Origin: Dipteris shenzhenensis
Lineage: Eukaryota > Polypodiophyta > Polypodiopsida > Gleicheniales
DNA length: 64,000 nucleotides
NCBI GenBank assembly: GCA_047967505.1
Contig: CM106539.1
Reading direction: 5' to 3' (one strand)
Below, piece after piece: positions 1-10,799 of this stretch (positions are counted from its first letter, which is position 1; every line of letters starts with the position of its first letter). Both the position numbers and the translations under genes were made by a program. The notes beneath the pieces are model-generated. The model was given only the letters and a program-made list of their open reading frames with translations. It was not told where the DNA came from and did not search any database.

Positions 1-339
1 CCAATGAGAGATTTCCAATTGGGTGATACAGATCCCATCAGAAGCAACCACTCCATTAGTAATTATTCATGGATGCTGTGAGCCTGTATACCTCCCTGAG
101 AAATCCTTACCAATGGAAGGAGAGCCTCCTCATAGGCTTCCCCGAGTCACAGCAAGGGGCCCAGGATGGCCACGCAACCCTACTGCATGTCAGCCCTACC
201 CTAGACTACCCTCACGAGGGGCAGGCACAGGCACACCCACAACACAGGCCCTCTCTCAAATAACCTAGCCTCACACTCGGCGGGCACACCCACAAGCAAG
301 GCCCTCACTAAGGTGACATCAGAAGATGTAGACCTCCAA

Positions 340-450
340 CAGACATCCCCACCAACATCATCAGTGCCCAACGGTGGGTGTAGACAATAGTATAACCATA
401 TGCTCTCACATATACAAATCCACACACCCCCACATACTTGAGCATCATGA
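340..450. repeat. Dispersed repeat, copy 1 (second copy at 7660-7775)
   Basis: About 110 bp here closely match 7660-7775 in the same orientation. Both run from a CATCCCCAC block through GTGGGTGTAGAC, ATATGCTCTCACA and ATACTTGAGCAT. The two copies are about 7.3 kb apart in introns 4 and 3 of the same gene. No coding content or terminal repeats are visible, so the class is unknown. Confidence 0.75.
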
Positions 451-630
451 CTAGCCAATACAAGAAACGACCATCCAAACAAGAAGATCTGAAATGAGAA
501 AGGAAATAAAATATAAACAAGCTCTCGAGCATGCAGCAACGCTTATGGGATCATAGTGGCCTTCATATGGTTAGTATGTATCCAATCTTACAATTTGAGA
601 ACTTTTTAAAGGTAAGAAGTTGAGGAGAAA

Positions 631-700
631 GAAAACTCCTACTTATTCAACAACGCAACACTTAAGAAAACTCCTACTTATTCAACAACGCAACACTTAT
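631..700. repeat. 35-bp perfect tandem duplication
   Basis: A 35-bp unit beginning GAAAACTCCTACTTATTC occurs twice head to tail (631-665 and 666-700), essentially without change, so the duplication is recent. Confidence 0.9.
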
Positions 701-773
701 GTCATTCTTATAAGTCTAGCTCTTACTAAGCTAGAAAATCTTCACAAAACATTGAGAAGGAGAAAAAAGAAGA

Positions 774-806
774 AGGGGGGAAGGGGGGGGGGGGGGGGGG
801 GGGGGG
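774..806 (+). repeat. Poly-G tract
   Basis: A run of 7 G, two A, then about 24 G, ending in GCGCGG. It is the first of several long G runs (also 2357-2384 and 2597-2628). It has G-quadruplex potential on the plus strand, and its length may be imprecise because homopolymers are hard to sequence. Confidence 0.85.
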
Positions 807-1605
807 CGCGGAATCGATTTCAAGCTGGTATCTAATAGAAGGTATTGCAACATCATATGCTCACCATTATAAGACTCATTAAACCCAAAAGACCAAGAAC
901 CTAAGGGGAAACAATCCTTGAAAATCACACAAAGAGAACATGTGTTGCCCCTTGTACAAAAAATTAAAGACCATTCTTGTGGTCAAATACCCTGCAAGCT
1001 ACCCCTCATGTAGCACTGGCAGCTCTGCAGCTTTTGATGGGTGAACCAGAGATCCTTATACATTTCCTCAGACTTCTGAAGTCCCGCTCAAAACTCATGA
1101 ATCTCTGTCAAAAACTGCATCCTCCCGCCCAATGCATTCACTCAAATTCCCCGAGTACATGGACACATTGCAATTCCAATATCTTCCAATTATTAGGTTT
1201 ATGATATGAGAATTTTCACAATGTACACACACCAATGCGGAGTACATTAATCGTTTCCTGACATACTGGAGCTGTTGGTTTTTGGTTTGGTGGCAAAATG
1301 AGCAAGTTCTTTAAAACAATGCAAGTACACCATACAAGAACGTACAAGATGACGCTATTCCCATGAAAGTGGTCCAAAAAAGGAAAGAATTGAGAATATT
1401 CTTGTACTCTATCGATGCCAAGAAGAGTATGGCAGAAAAGAAGAAGAGGGGGAGCACAAGGACAAGGACAAAAAGAAGAAGGAAATGAGAGGAGCAAGCA
1501 TCAGAAAGGTTTTAACCTCAAACTTGTTAGAAGGCATATCTAAATGATCTTTATAAAAGACTCAAAGGACGAAAGAGAATGTGCTCCCAAGTTCTGCCCC
1601 TTAAA

Positions 1606-1848
1606 TGTCTGACTCTTTTACACAATCTAATATTGTAAGCAAGCTCGTTCAGATTCTGAAAACAATTACTCTTGTCACAGATATGGGGAAAAGAAAAGCT
1701 AATGTCAGGCCTGTGCACACAAGTTGTACCACTTCAATGTCTGACTCTTTTACACACACTAATATTGTAAGCAAGCTGATCGTTCAGATTCTAAAAACAA
1801 TTACTCTTTTCACATGATATGGGGAAAAAGAAAAGCTAATGTCAGGCC
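1606..1848. repeat. ~133-bp direct duplication
   Basis: The segment beginning TGTCTGACTCTTTTACACA at about 1606 recurs at about 1738. Each copy runs through AATATTGTAAGCAAGCT and ATATGGGGAAAA to TAATGTCAGGCCT. The copies differ by a few substitutions and small indels. Confidence 0.85.
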
Positions 1849-1892
1849 TCCATGAGCTAAGTGCAGCAGCAAAGAGCTGCATTACTGAAAAC

Positions 1893-1966
1893 TTGCCTTT
1901 TTTTCTGGTTCCTTTCCACTATTGACAGCAGCTGCCAAGCCTGGAGGTATGAAAGAAGGTACATAT
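1893..1966 (-). CDS. RRC1: Exon 4 of SR140/RRC1-type splicing factor
   Basis: Read on the minus strand, the acceptor TTTCACAG at 1970-1967 precedes an exon encoding RYVPSFIPPGLAAA and then NSGKEPEKKA, followed by a GT donor at 1892-1891. The YVPSF-PP-LA segment followed by a GKEPEKK stretch is the conserved N-terminal region of plant SR140/RRC1 proteins, ahead of the RRM, as I know the family. Exon 3 ends with the two bases AG and this exon begins with A, so the split codon becomes Arg and the frame continues. The 74-nt exon ends in phase 1. The remaining exons (RRM, SURP, CID domains) are not in this window. Confidence 0.85.
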
Positions 1967-2354
1967 CTGTGAAACACAATTAGAACAACAGTAACGCCCT
2001 TGAGAGCCAAATAACATAATATCCACCAAACGAAGGTCAGTGCATAAAAGTATAATACAGGTCCAGTTGACAAGCCTTCAAAACCCTTGTTTTACCAGCC
2101 TATTACAAGAAGCCCAAGTTCTGACGAAGGCATCACTAGTAGAGCTGACTCTTAGCTACCATTGCCACGAAAGACCCAAAAGTCAAAAACTTCAATGAGC
2201 ATTGTATCACATCTTCAAAAGAGCTTGACTGAATAGTTAATCTTGGAAGTAGCCTGACTAAAGTACTTACAAAACATAAAACACCATAATCCTTTCCTTT
2301 TCGTTCGTTGTTTTCCCTCTTTGAGCATGCCTTATTCTTTCTTTTTCTTTTTTT

Positions 2355-2822
2355 TTTGGGGTGGGGGGGGGGCGGGGGGGGAGGGTCTCCTCATGTTTCA
2401 CTCCTTTGGATTTCGCATGTGTTATACATGTTTCCTCCACCTCTCCAAGCATAGCAATTTGCCCACGTCACATAGCATTTGGCCTTCAACATCTCTCAAC
2501 TTGATGACATCACTCTAATCACATAAGGAGTTAGGAGATAAAATATCCCCTATCCTACACCTCTTTCTACCTCCTCCGAAGGGACTTTGAAAATTGGGGG
2601 GGGGCGGGGGGGGGGGGGGGGGGGGGCGCTTTGGATTTCGCATGTGTTATACATGTTTCCTCCACCCCTCCAAGCATAGCAATTTGCCCATGTCACATGG
2701 CATTTGGCCTTCAACATCCCTCAACTTGATGTCATTGCTCTAATCACATAAGGAGTTAGGAGATAAAATCTCCCCTATCCTACACCTCTTTCTACCTCCT
2801 CCAAAGGGACTTTGAAAACTAG
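2355..2822. repeat. Tandem pair of ~240-bp units each led by a poly-G tract
   Basis: Each unit starts with a G run interrupted by GCG (about 2357-2384 and 2597-2628). It continues through CTTTGGATTTCGCATGTG, the AAGCATAGCAATTTGCC block and TCACATAAGGAGTTAGG, to the CTACCTCCTCC-AAGGGACTTTGAAAA end. The sequence between the G runs is well conserved. The G runs mark the unit junctions. Confidence 0.85.
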
Positions 2823-2972
2823 CCTTCTATCATCTATGACCTAACCTCTACTCAACACAAGAACATACATAAAGCATGGCCTATGCTTAATGTCATCTCG
2901 AGGCCAAGAAAAAAGACTCACCATCTTGATCAAGGCTGGCAAGGCCATTTCTTTTGTTCACTCTAGATCCCT

Positions 2973-3546
2973 TGCTTCTTTGACATCCCTGTGGGTTGTC
3001 GATCCATAGACTAGGCCTAAATATCCTTACTTGTCCATAGTCACACTCCTTGATACCCACTTTGCTCATCATGTTGAACAGTACTTGCAGTTTTGACTTA
3101 GCTTCCAATCAACTAAACCGTGATGAGCTGGCAAAATCAAGCCACCACCTATGTTGTACTTGCTCATAAGGCCTCCCAAGTTGTCTTCTCCTAAACACAA
3201 GATTTCTTTATATAAGTCTTCCTTGATCCTTGTCCAAGTCGTACCTAACCAAGAAGAGCTGCTTCTTTGACATCCCTGCGGGGTGTCGATCCATAGACTA
3301 GGCCTAAATATCCTTACTTGTCCATAGTCACACTCCTTGATACCCACTTTGCTCATCATGTTGAACAGTACTTGCGGTTTTGACTTAGCTTCCAATCAAC
3401 TAAACCGTGATGAGCTGGCAAAATCAAGCCACCACCTATGTTGTACTTGCTCATAAGGCCTCCCAAGTTGTCTTCTCCTAAACACAAGATTTCTTTATAC
3501 AAGTCTTCCTTGATCCTTGTCCAAGTCGTACCTAACCAAGAAGAGC
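2973..3546. repeat. Tandem duplication, 2 x 287 bp
   Basis: TGCTTCTTTGACATCCCTG begins at 2973 and again at 3260, and the two 287-bp copies are nearly identical through AACCAAGAAGAGC. On the minus strand each copy holds an open stretch (for example 3395-3069, with KVGIKECDYGQVRIF), so a piece of old coding sequence may be part of the unit. I do not recognise its family. Confidence 0.9.
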
Positions 3547-3549
3547 TGC

Positions 3550-3840
3550 TCAGTATTTATCCACATCACTTCTCTTCAACCTTCTCCCTTTACTTTCCTT
3601 GGTAGCCTCCTTCTTCTTGGCATCTGTTTCTTTCTGCGCCTCAACATTATTGGATCGACCACTTTCCATCTTTATGTCGTGGTTTTGTCGACACATTAAG
3701 TGACTTTTAAGTATTAAGCTCTTAGTTGTAAGGTCATTGGCACCTCTATAAAATTTAGCAATAAAAAATAATTTATTGAAATCATGCAACACCCTTTGAC
3801 TATTAGATATATGGTCTTCAAGCCACCACTTCATTGTCAA
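3550..3840 (-). pseudogene. Unrecognised coding-like fragment
   Basis: A 96-codon open frame on the minus strand ends next to the 287-bp duplication. The translation has a hydrophobic/aromatic N-terminal part (MTMKWWLEDH) and a Lys/Glu/Arg-rich tail (KKKEATKESKGRR). It lies upstream of, and on the same strand as, the open stretches inside the duplication, so all may derive from one decayed gene. No family motif is recognisable and it may be chance. Confidence 0.25.
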
Positions 3841-4220
3841 TACAGCACATAACTGCTGAAAAAACAGTAGGACTCCTTCACTTGTTCAAGTCAACCTTGA
3901 GTTTCTCATTTTGAATTTTGGAAATATTACTTTTCTGAATAGACTCCCCTCGCTAAGGTGATGTCTTTGTGCATCCATTAGAGTAATCTTCTTGTGTGTC
4001 TGATTGAGATCCTTTCTTGTGGAGATACTGCCGTTTTCCAATCTAAAGGTGCGCACGTGATCACTCCTCTCATCTAGGATTCATCTCCATTATTTCTAGA
4101 GATTTTAGCATATGTATTCTCCGACAGTTTGGCCCCCGTTCTGCATTCAATCTCTCAAATCTCTGAGTTTTCCCTTCAACTTTGATACTAGATCCCTTGT
4201 CCTTTTGCAATCTACCTTCA

Positions 4221-4394
4221 CTTTACTTCATTCCTCTCCCTTCTTGCTGTCTTTCATGTAGATATAGGCCCAAGGCCTGCTCCACAAAAACCGACCAGCA
4301 GCATCATCTTTACTTCATTCCTCTCCCTTCTTGCTGTCTTTCATGTAGATATAGGCCCAAGGCCTGCTCCACAAAAACCGACCAGCAGCATCAT
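4221..4394. repeat. Tandem duplication, 2 x 87 bp
   Basis: An 87-bp unit starting CTTTACTTCATTCCTCTCC is repeated head to tail (4221-4307, 4308-4394), almost perfectly, ending in GACCAGCAGCATCAT. Confidence 0.9.
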
Positions 4395-4395
4395 T

Positions 4396-4980
4396 CTGGC
4401 TGACCCAAACAGGCCGACCAGTCTGCTGGAAAACCGCGCTTAAAGGGCTCTCATTACAAGGGCTTTTGGCCCACAATACTAGGGCTTTGGCCCTCCTTTC
4501 AAGGGCAGTTTCCCTCCTATATATTCAGGGTCCAGCCCCCTTCTGCCCTGCCATTTTCTAGGCATGGTAGGCTGGCTGGAACCAGCCCTACCAGCCCTAT
4601 GCCTGGCCGACCAGGCTGCTGGTCACCCCCGCCCTGTTGCGCCTCTGCTAGGCCCTTCTCCAGCGCCGTACAGATCTGATAAGCCTCCGTACAGCCCCGT
4701 ACAGTGGGTCCGTACCCTGCTGATGTCAGCGTGCCCTTCACAGGGTCCTGTTGCAGGCCGTATGCCTGTCCTTTGCTTTGACAGCTGCCCACATGGCAGC
4801 TCATGTGCTGCCCATGTGACAGCCCCAATATCACCAGGTCTACCTCCCCCATGCTCTCCTCATATGGGGGCTTACAGATGGGGAGGTGACCATTCCAACA
4901 GTCTACACAGGAGTGCATATCTAGCATCCAAAATTGTCTCTATTTCTTCTGGTCATAGGCATATTTCTTCTCAATTTTAA
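4396..4980. other. GC-rich stretch, no supported gene
   Basis: This part of the intron is richer in C than its surroundings. It contains CTATATATTC (TATA-like) near 4517 and several GGCTGG/CCAGCC blocks that can pair. Overlapping open frames of about 137 codons exist on both strands, which is a composition effect. It could be a decayed LTR or promoter, but no partner copy exists in this window. From 4980 to 6160 I see nothing beyond the repeat copy at 5778-5893. Confidence 0.3.
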
Positions 4981-5777
4981 GGATGAAATTTAATCATCTC
5001 TGAGTGCTAAGTTTCTAATACACTTGCCCATAGCCTCTAGCAATCATCATTGTGTTCTCCAAGAGCCAAGAGTGACCAATCATCTGTGTATTGTGTTAAA
5101 ACATCACTAAGGCCACGATGTCATCTACTATCATGGCAAAGACACGTCAACTTTTTCAAAGCCTCCTACAGGGCCTTTAAAGCCCTTGATTTAGCCCTCA
5201 TTCACATCCTCTCTTAGATACACGTGGACACAAAAAAAAACATCCAGTGTGTCCAAGAAAGACATGATAAAAGAGAAAGTACTATCAGTCTCTCTTCATA
5301 ATTTTTGTGTATGTGGCCCGCAGCTACATTATGCATTGCCCTCCTTTGAAATTCTTTATTGTCCTATAAGTAGCCGTTTCTATATTTTTCTGTTTGACTT
5401 CTCTCACAGCTTGCTGATGCAAGTGTGATTAGGCTGCCTATAAGTGCTACATCTTGTGATTTGAGAAATGGGAGGGGGTCAAGGACACCAGTCCTTTAAG
5501 TACATGAGAAAGAGACGGGCAAAGAATTGAAATGAATACTTCAAGATTGCAGGTGGAAAGTAGCAGACTACAACATATAGATCATGCAGTAGCGGAAATG
5601 ATTATATGTTAGACTTCATCAAGTACTTTGGCCTTTTATCGTTCTTAGCCACAATGATAGCTATCTTGTTCTCACATTTGAAAAGTTATTCAACCTTAGG
5701 AATCTAAACTTGAGGCAGAGGGATCTTGTTTTTCCATAGGCAAACCAAAGATCCCAAATGTAGCCTGAGAGCAATTT

Positions 5778-5893
5778 ATTTAGATGAATACAGGAACATG
5801 CCCAAACTCATCCTTTAAAGACACAACAAAGCTCACATTTCAATCTCAGGACAGTCGCAAGGTTAAGAACCATAAACTCCATCGTGCAAAACA
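5778..5893. repeat. Dispersed repeat, partner of 7531-7654
   Basis: Both segments share AGATGAAT, GGAACATGCCCAAACTCATC, TTTCAATCTCA, AAGGTT and CATAAACTCCATC in the same order and orientation. They differ by scattered substitutions and small indels, which indicates an old interspersed repeat of unknown class. Confidence 0.7.
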
Positions 5894-6161
5894 TCCCTAG
5901 TGACCAAATAGTTAAGTCAAAACTGCCCCACCACAATCATCATTAGACGTATCATAACTTAGGAAAGCTAGAAACGTATAGGCAGCTATAAGATGTGCAA
6001 GTACATAATTCAGAGAATTGAAAACTAGGCAAAAGTTAGCATCAACGTGAGGCACTATGGAAGTCAATTAAGACACTTTGCAAATATTAAGGGGATTATC
6101 TTGATTAAAGGCCAAAGCTGGCCATTGTTGTAAACTAAAATCTTTAAAAAACATTTAGTAA

Positions 6162-6162
<1 letters not shown>

Positions 6163-6211
<49 letters not shown>
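6163..6211. repeat. Compound microsatellite (GT)n(GA)n
   Basis: About 17 GT units run directly into about 7 GA units, immediately upstream of the LINE fragment. Confidence 0.95.
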
Positions 6212-6212
<1 letters not shown>

Positions 6213-6271
6213 TGCACTAGAGGGCATCTACAGACACTCAAGGATGCAAGTCAACAGCCAAGACAAGACTC

Positions 6272-7010
6272 ATGGCAATTGGGACTCGCAACAAACAGAT
6301 TGATGTCACTTTCAAAGGGGAACCTTTGAAATTAGTCAATTCATATAAATATCTAGGGCTGGAATTTACCGGCAACTATAACTGGAATTCATGTGTAGAA
6401 ATAAGAATGTTGGAAAGCCTTGTACAGCTTCCAAAACAAATGCAAGAAGGCACAACTGTGGAATTGGGAAGTGAGAAAGTTTCTATACACTATGCTTGTA
6501 CAAACTGTAATCTGTTATGGGTGTCCAGCATGGGCTCCAGGGCTCTCTAGGACCTGCATAGAAACTTTAGATAAGAGATTTCTCATAGGGGGATTGGGCA
6601 TTAAGGTGCTACTGGCTAAGTCGGGTAGGATACCTCTCGAAGGGGAGGCATTACGCAAATTCATGGTTTACCTCAACAAAGTTGAGAAGATGGATGCTAG
6701 TAGGATACCTACAGAGAAGATGCTACAAAAACTATGACATGACCCAGGGGCAAAAATGCAGTTCTACAAACAGGAAATTAATCGAGCGGACAGCCATGGG
6801 ATGAAAAATACCTCAGGGACGACATATCAATGTTTAAAAGCCATCTAATATGCAAGCTAAGAACCGGCTTACATGATCTAGAGGTGGAGAAGGGAAGGTG
6901 GGCATGACCTAAAGTCCCAAGGGAAGAAAAATTATGCAAAATTTGCCCCACAAGAGAAAGATACAATTACAACAATGGCAATCTGAAAAATCTATCAGAG
7001 AAGCCAGATA
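6272..7010 (+). mobile_element. Non-LTR retrotransposon (LINE) 3' fragment
   Basis: The plus strand encodes, in broken frames, the end of a LINE reverse transcriptase. VNSYKYLGLEFTGNYNWN (about 6340) matches the YLG.F...W thumb segment seen after the catalytic core in non-LTR RTs. A second frame from 6420 has LVQTVICYGCPAWAPGLS. From about 6850, the stretch with LRTGLHDLEVEKGRW and then PREEKLCKIC matches the typical C-terminal tail with a Cys-containing knuckle. At least one frameshift (near 6420) and several stops are present. The catalytic RT core is missing, so this is a 5'-truncated, dead copy. Confidence 0.65.
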
Positions 7011-7530
7011 CCACCAGGATAGAAGCTTTGGGACAATATGGCAAACTTAAGAGTTTCTAGGGATATCAGAGAAGCAACTTTTATAATTTTAGGAGAATGG
7101 TTTCGACAAGACAAAAGATGCATAGTAGATGGGAGAAAAGAAGCCTTCACCCAAATTGGGGTATAACTATTGGAGGATGGAGCGAATCCCATAAAGTGGG
7201 CACAAAGATTGAGGCAAAAGCTGTAGATTGCTTGAAGTACAATGCCTCTTTTATAGGCTAAGGTACCCTTCACTTCACACATCACTGATAATGTCAATGG
7301 AGAGAACCCCCAGATCATGTCACACAAAGGTCAAGTGACCCCTCAATCTCACACAAGACAAACCACAACCCTTTCACACTAACACTCAAACTAGAACCTA
7401 GTTCACACTACTAGGCTCCAAAATAACCCAACAAGCCCCCTTTGGAGCAAGAACCGGCACGCAAAAAACGTTGCTACCACCTACCCCATATGTACTGCCT
7501 CAAAGCAGACTCACCATGTGCACAAATATC

Positions 7531-7654
7531 TAGATGAATCTAGGAACATGCCCAAACTCATCCTCTTAAAGCACAACATAGTGCAGTTTCAATCTCATGA
7601 TAGTCACTCATAAGGTTGAAAATCATAAACTCCATCACGCATAGCAGGGACTAG
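7531..7654. repeat. Dispersed repeat, partner of 5778-5893
   Basis: Second copy of the repeat described at 5778. It is immediately followed by the copy of a different dispersed repeat at 7660, so two repeat families abut here, possibly as parts of one larger element. Nothing else is supported in 7010-7530. Confidence 0.7.
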
Positions 7655-7659
7655 CTACT

Positions 7660-7775
7660 ATGACATCCCCACTAGCATCATCAACGCCCACAAGTGGGTG
7701 TAGACGATAGTATAAACATATGCTCTCACACATACAAATCCACACACCCACGCATACTTGAGCATCCCTAGCTCT
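7660..7775. repeat. Dispersed repeat, copy 2 (first copy at 340-450)
   Basis: Shares GTGGGTGTAGACGATAGTAT and the following ~70 bp with 340-450, in the same orientation. Confidence 0.75.
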
Positions 7776-7987
7776 AGAATAGATTATTTCCCTTCCTAGT
7801 ACCTGGCAAGCAAAGCAATGCTTATGTCGTCATCAGTGCCCAAGCATAAGCAGCTATAATGAGTTTCTAAAGACCCACGGTGTCTCTTGGGCAAACCCAA
7901 TGTTTACTAGAATACATATACATATGGACACATGCATGTGTGTGTGTGTGTGTGCGCCACACACACACATGTATGTATGTATGCATA

Positions 7988-8106
7988 TAGAGAGAGAGAG
8001 AGAAAGAAGAAAGTTATAAAAAAATTCGAAAGAACGAAGGGTCTATGAGACTCTGAGAACTTGATAAAATGAGCAAAATGGGGGGAAGCCTCTAAGCGGG
8101 CATTCA
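7988..8106. repeat. GA-anchored repeat family, copy 1
   Basis: An (AG)n tract is followed by GGGTCTATGAGACT, a GA-rich bridge, ACAATGAGCAAAA-like and AAGC...GCATTC blocks. The same order occurs at 9456-9600 and, more diverged, at 10640-10745. The units are 1.2-1.5 kb apart. Confidence 0.6.
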
Positions 8107-8109
8107 CAC

Positions 8110-9454
8110 CCAAGACAAATACAGCATAATCATGGCAACACTAATACATAAATTCAAGACCTCACTAATACATATATTCAAGACCTCGCTAATGTGTCTC
8201 ACTAATTCAAAAATTCAAGATCTTTTATATTCCAGCATTGGATTTCCATAAGAATTTTTGCATTAGGTTTGTAATTTTTCCGTCTAATTGTTTCGTTACT
8301 CACACATTCGATTGGATCAACTGCGGGTCCCTATTTTGCTCCGCTGCCATCCAAAATCAATCGTATTCACCTAAGGCTAAAGGGATATGCAAAAGAACTA
8401 AATATTAACCTAAGCTAATGCAAAAATTAAGCGCAACACTACTCGCATGGTGGCTGTTCTTCCCTCCTCTCATCGCAGCTTCCCTGCTCTTCCTCCAATG
8501 GCAACCACACTCCATTCTCCCATGCTCCTCATCCCATCCAAAAGCTCACCGTAGAAGAATTCCATCTATCCCACAATTACAAGCACCATCGCCATACGCA
8601 GAAGGCAAGCGGGTGGTTACGATACAACACGAGCAACACATTCTTGTCGACAAGACTGTGCATAGCATATACATTCCAAGATCAGTTCTGTTCACCCTGC
8701 ACGTTCTTTCAAGCTTTAAGCTAGTAAGCCTTTTGCAAATTGGCAGCAGCATTTTGTGTTAATTCTGACTACGGGTATTTCTCGAGATGGGTGGAGGCTA
8801 AAATGTTTTCCAAACTATACGCACAGATTCCTTCTGACCTCAGCAAATCGCTACCGGTGGAATCTAGATCACCAAAGCCAAACCATACTGCGGAAAATGA
8901 TATCTAGTCGCATGGCCGTAGCCTAAGCGGGCAATTCAAACAACTTCTACGTAAACGATCTTCTGGGATTGAAGCCTCGTGAAGATAGTGAATATGCCTC
9001 CAATCTCTCAGCAAGAAAGGTACACGAACCAAGTTCTGCAGGATTGTATGCCAGAACATCCAAGAGAAGTAAAATGTGAATTTTGAGGGGCAGGGAGGAG
9101 AAGCAAGGCATGCAAATTGGAGACGGGGCAGAGGTCTCTCGCCAGAGGCAGAGGAAGCGCGTGCATCACTGGGCTTCATATGCCTTAGCAAGGCGGTTCA
9201 GAGAAATCAAGAGGGGGGAATTTTCCCTCCCCCAATTTCTCCCCTCCCCTCCCCCTTCCCCCATCTCTCATGCTCTAATACCATTTTTCACCAACTAGGG
9301 GTCCCTATTCATGGCAACACTAATACATAAATAATGTATGAGAACATGGACAGGATGGAAAAATGGTGTGGCATCACTATGATGATCCTCTGAAGACTGA
9401 CAAAGGGATCAAGCCCAAGGGGGAGCCCGGTGGTGTACAAGGCTGTAGGGGCAT

Positions 9455-9455
<1 letters not shown>
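8110..9455. other. Intronic sequence, no supported gene
   Basis: The segment CATGGCAACACTAATACATAA near 8131 recurs near 9310, so 8.13-9.33 kb may be flanked by remnants of one repeat. Short open frames are present (8418-8762 on plus; 9191-8904 on minus), but no motif or splice context supports them. Confidence 0.4.
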
Positions 9456-9503
<48 letters not shown>

Positions 9504-9600
9504 ATTAAAGTCTGCTAAAGACCGATGGGTCTATGAGACTGAAGAAAAACCCGATACAATGAGCAAAAGGGTGGGGGTGGAGCTACTAAGCAAGCATCCT
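9456..9600. repeat. GA-anchored repeat family, copy 2
   Basis: (GA)n of about 45 bp, then TTTATTAAAGTCT, GGGTCTATGAGACTGAAGAA and ACAATGAGCAAAAGGG. A further (GA)n tract lies at 9983-10011. Confidence 0.7.
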
Positions 9601-9980
9601 AACCCTGTTAGAAAACTATGTAGACACAGTCAGTGATATCATAATACATGTCCACCATAATCATATACAGCCATCCTGGCATCATCATCCTCATGTGGAG
9701 ACACAGTCTGATCCAATACAATACAATAGGCATATAGAACATCAAGATACACCCAACGGCGGACTAGGCAGAGTAGGCAAGAAGCCCATAATGGATCGTT
9801 GTCTGCAATCTGGATGAGTAACCTATCGTGCCCTCCTGGCAATTACCCGACATCTAACGAGCGCCGTTGTAACCCCAATCGGCTGCACTCCAAGTCTGAA
9901 AATAGAGGAGATGTCAGTGAGTGTGATCTGTGCGTCTGTCCTCTGTCGGGTGTGCCATGTCTTGGTCTCAAGGTCTCTAC

Positions 9981-10013
<33 letters not shown>

Positions 10014-10615
10014 TACACATCTATAAGTATTTGTTTGTATGAAGAACTCCATACAGAGTTACTATCTGGATTCCAAAGATGAGGGGTGAACCCAGTCATG
10101 ACAAAGGCTAGCACTTGAGAGAAAGAACATATACTATATTTTTATAGTGAGGATCCACACCAAGATTAAATCAAGAATTGAAGCGAATGAGATGCTCAAA
10201 GGGCTACAACTACAGCTACAAGGGCAGCTCAATTACTCTTCTTAAAAGGGGTTGAATTTCATAGTAAGAGAAAGAAATGATGGGTGCTTGGCGTTTTTAT
10301 ATATGCCTTTCACTCTCAAGCTCATCCAAGTCAGACTGGTCTAAGCCAGAGATTGACCAGGTGCAATCCTTTGAATACAGAACTAAAATTTTCAACGCAT
10401 TTAAGTTTTAACCCCCCAAAAAAAAAATTTAGATCCTACGATGTTTTATTGTGCTTTTTTACTTCTCTTAAGTGTTGTAGAGCCCAAAAACTAGCTTAGA
10501 AAATCTAATCCAAGCCCCCTTAGTCTGATGAATACAAAGCTAAATGTGGAATAATTGTGCATGTGTACTGACATGTAGTGATATGCTATATATGAAATGC
10601 ATGTGTGTGCACTTT

Positions 10616-10740
10616 TTTTTTTTTGTGTGTGTGTGTGTGTGAGAAGAGAGAGAGAGAGAGAAGAAAGTTTATTAACGTCTATGAAACATCAAATGGTCTA
10701 TAAGACTGAAAAGAAACCATATACAATGAAAGCTAAGGGG

Positions 10741-10788
<48 letters not shown>

Positions 10789-10792
10789 AGGG
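10616..10792. repeat. GA-anchored repeat family, copy 3, flanked by microsatellites
   Basis: T-run, (GT)n and (GA)n precede AGTTTATTAACGTCT and GGTCTATAAGACTGAA. The copy ends at a second (GA)n tract (about 10745-10779), which passes into a G run. Confidence 0.65.
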
Positions 10793-10799
10793 AGAAAAT

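Larger units (their letters stand above)
1..1892 (-). other. Intron 4 (partial) of the SR140/RRC1-type gene
   Basis: This stretch lies downstream of exon 4 on the minus strand, so it is the start of intron 4, running off the window edge. I looked for the next expected exon (the conserved region after the YVPSF segment, leading to the RRM) and did not find it. What is visible is repeat DNA: a copy of a dispersed repeat (340-450), a 35-bp tandem duplication, a poly-G tract and a ~133-bp duplication, each listed separately. Open frames here are short and show no family motif. Confidence 0.6.

Noticed and set aside
4517-4980. Paired ~137-codon frames on opposite strands
   Set aside because: GC-rich composition explains both. 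There is no motif, splice context or homologous copy.
8418-8762. Frame with hydrophobic N-terminus resembling a signal or transit peptide
   Set aside because: It lies within a giant intron, opposite to the host gene. It has no domain after the hydrophobic start, and a competing frame overlaps it.
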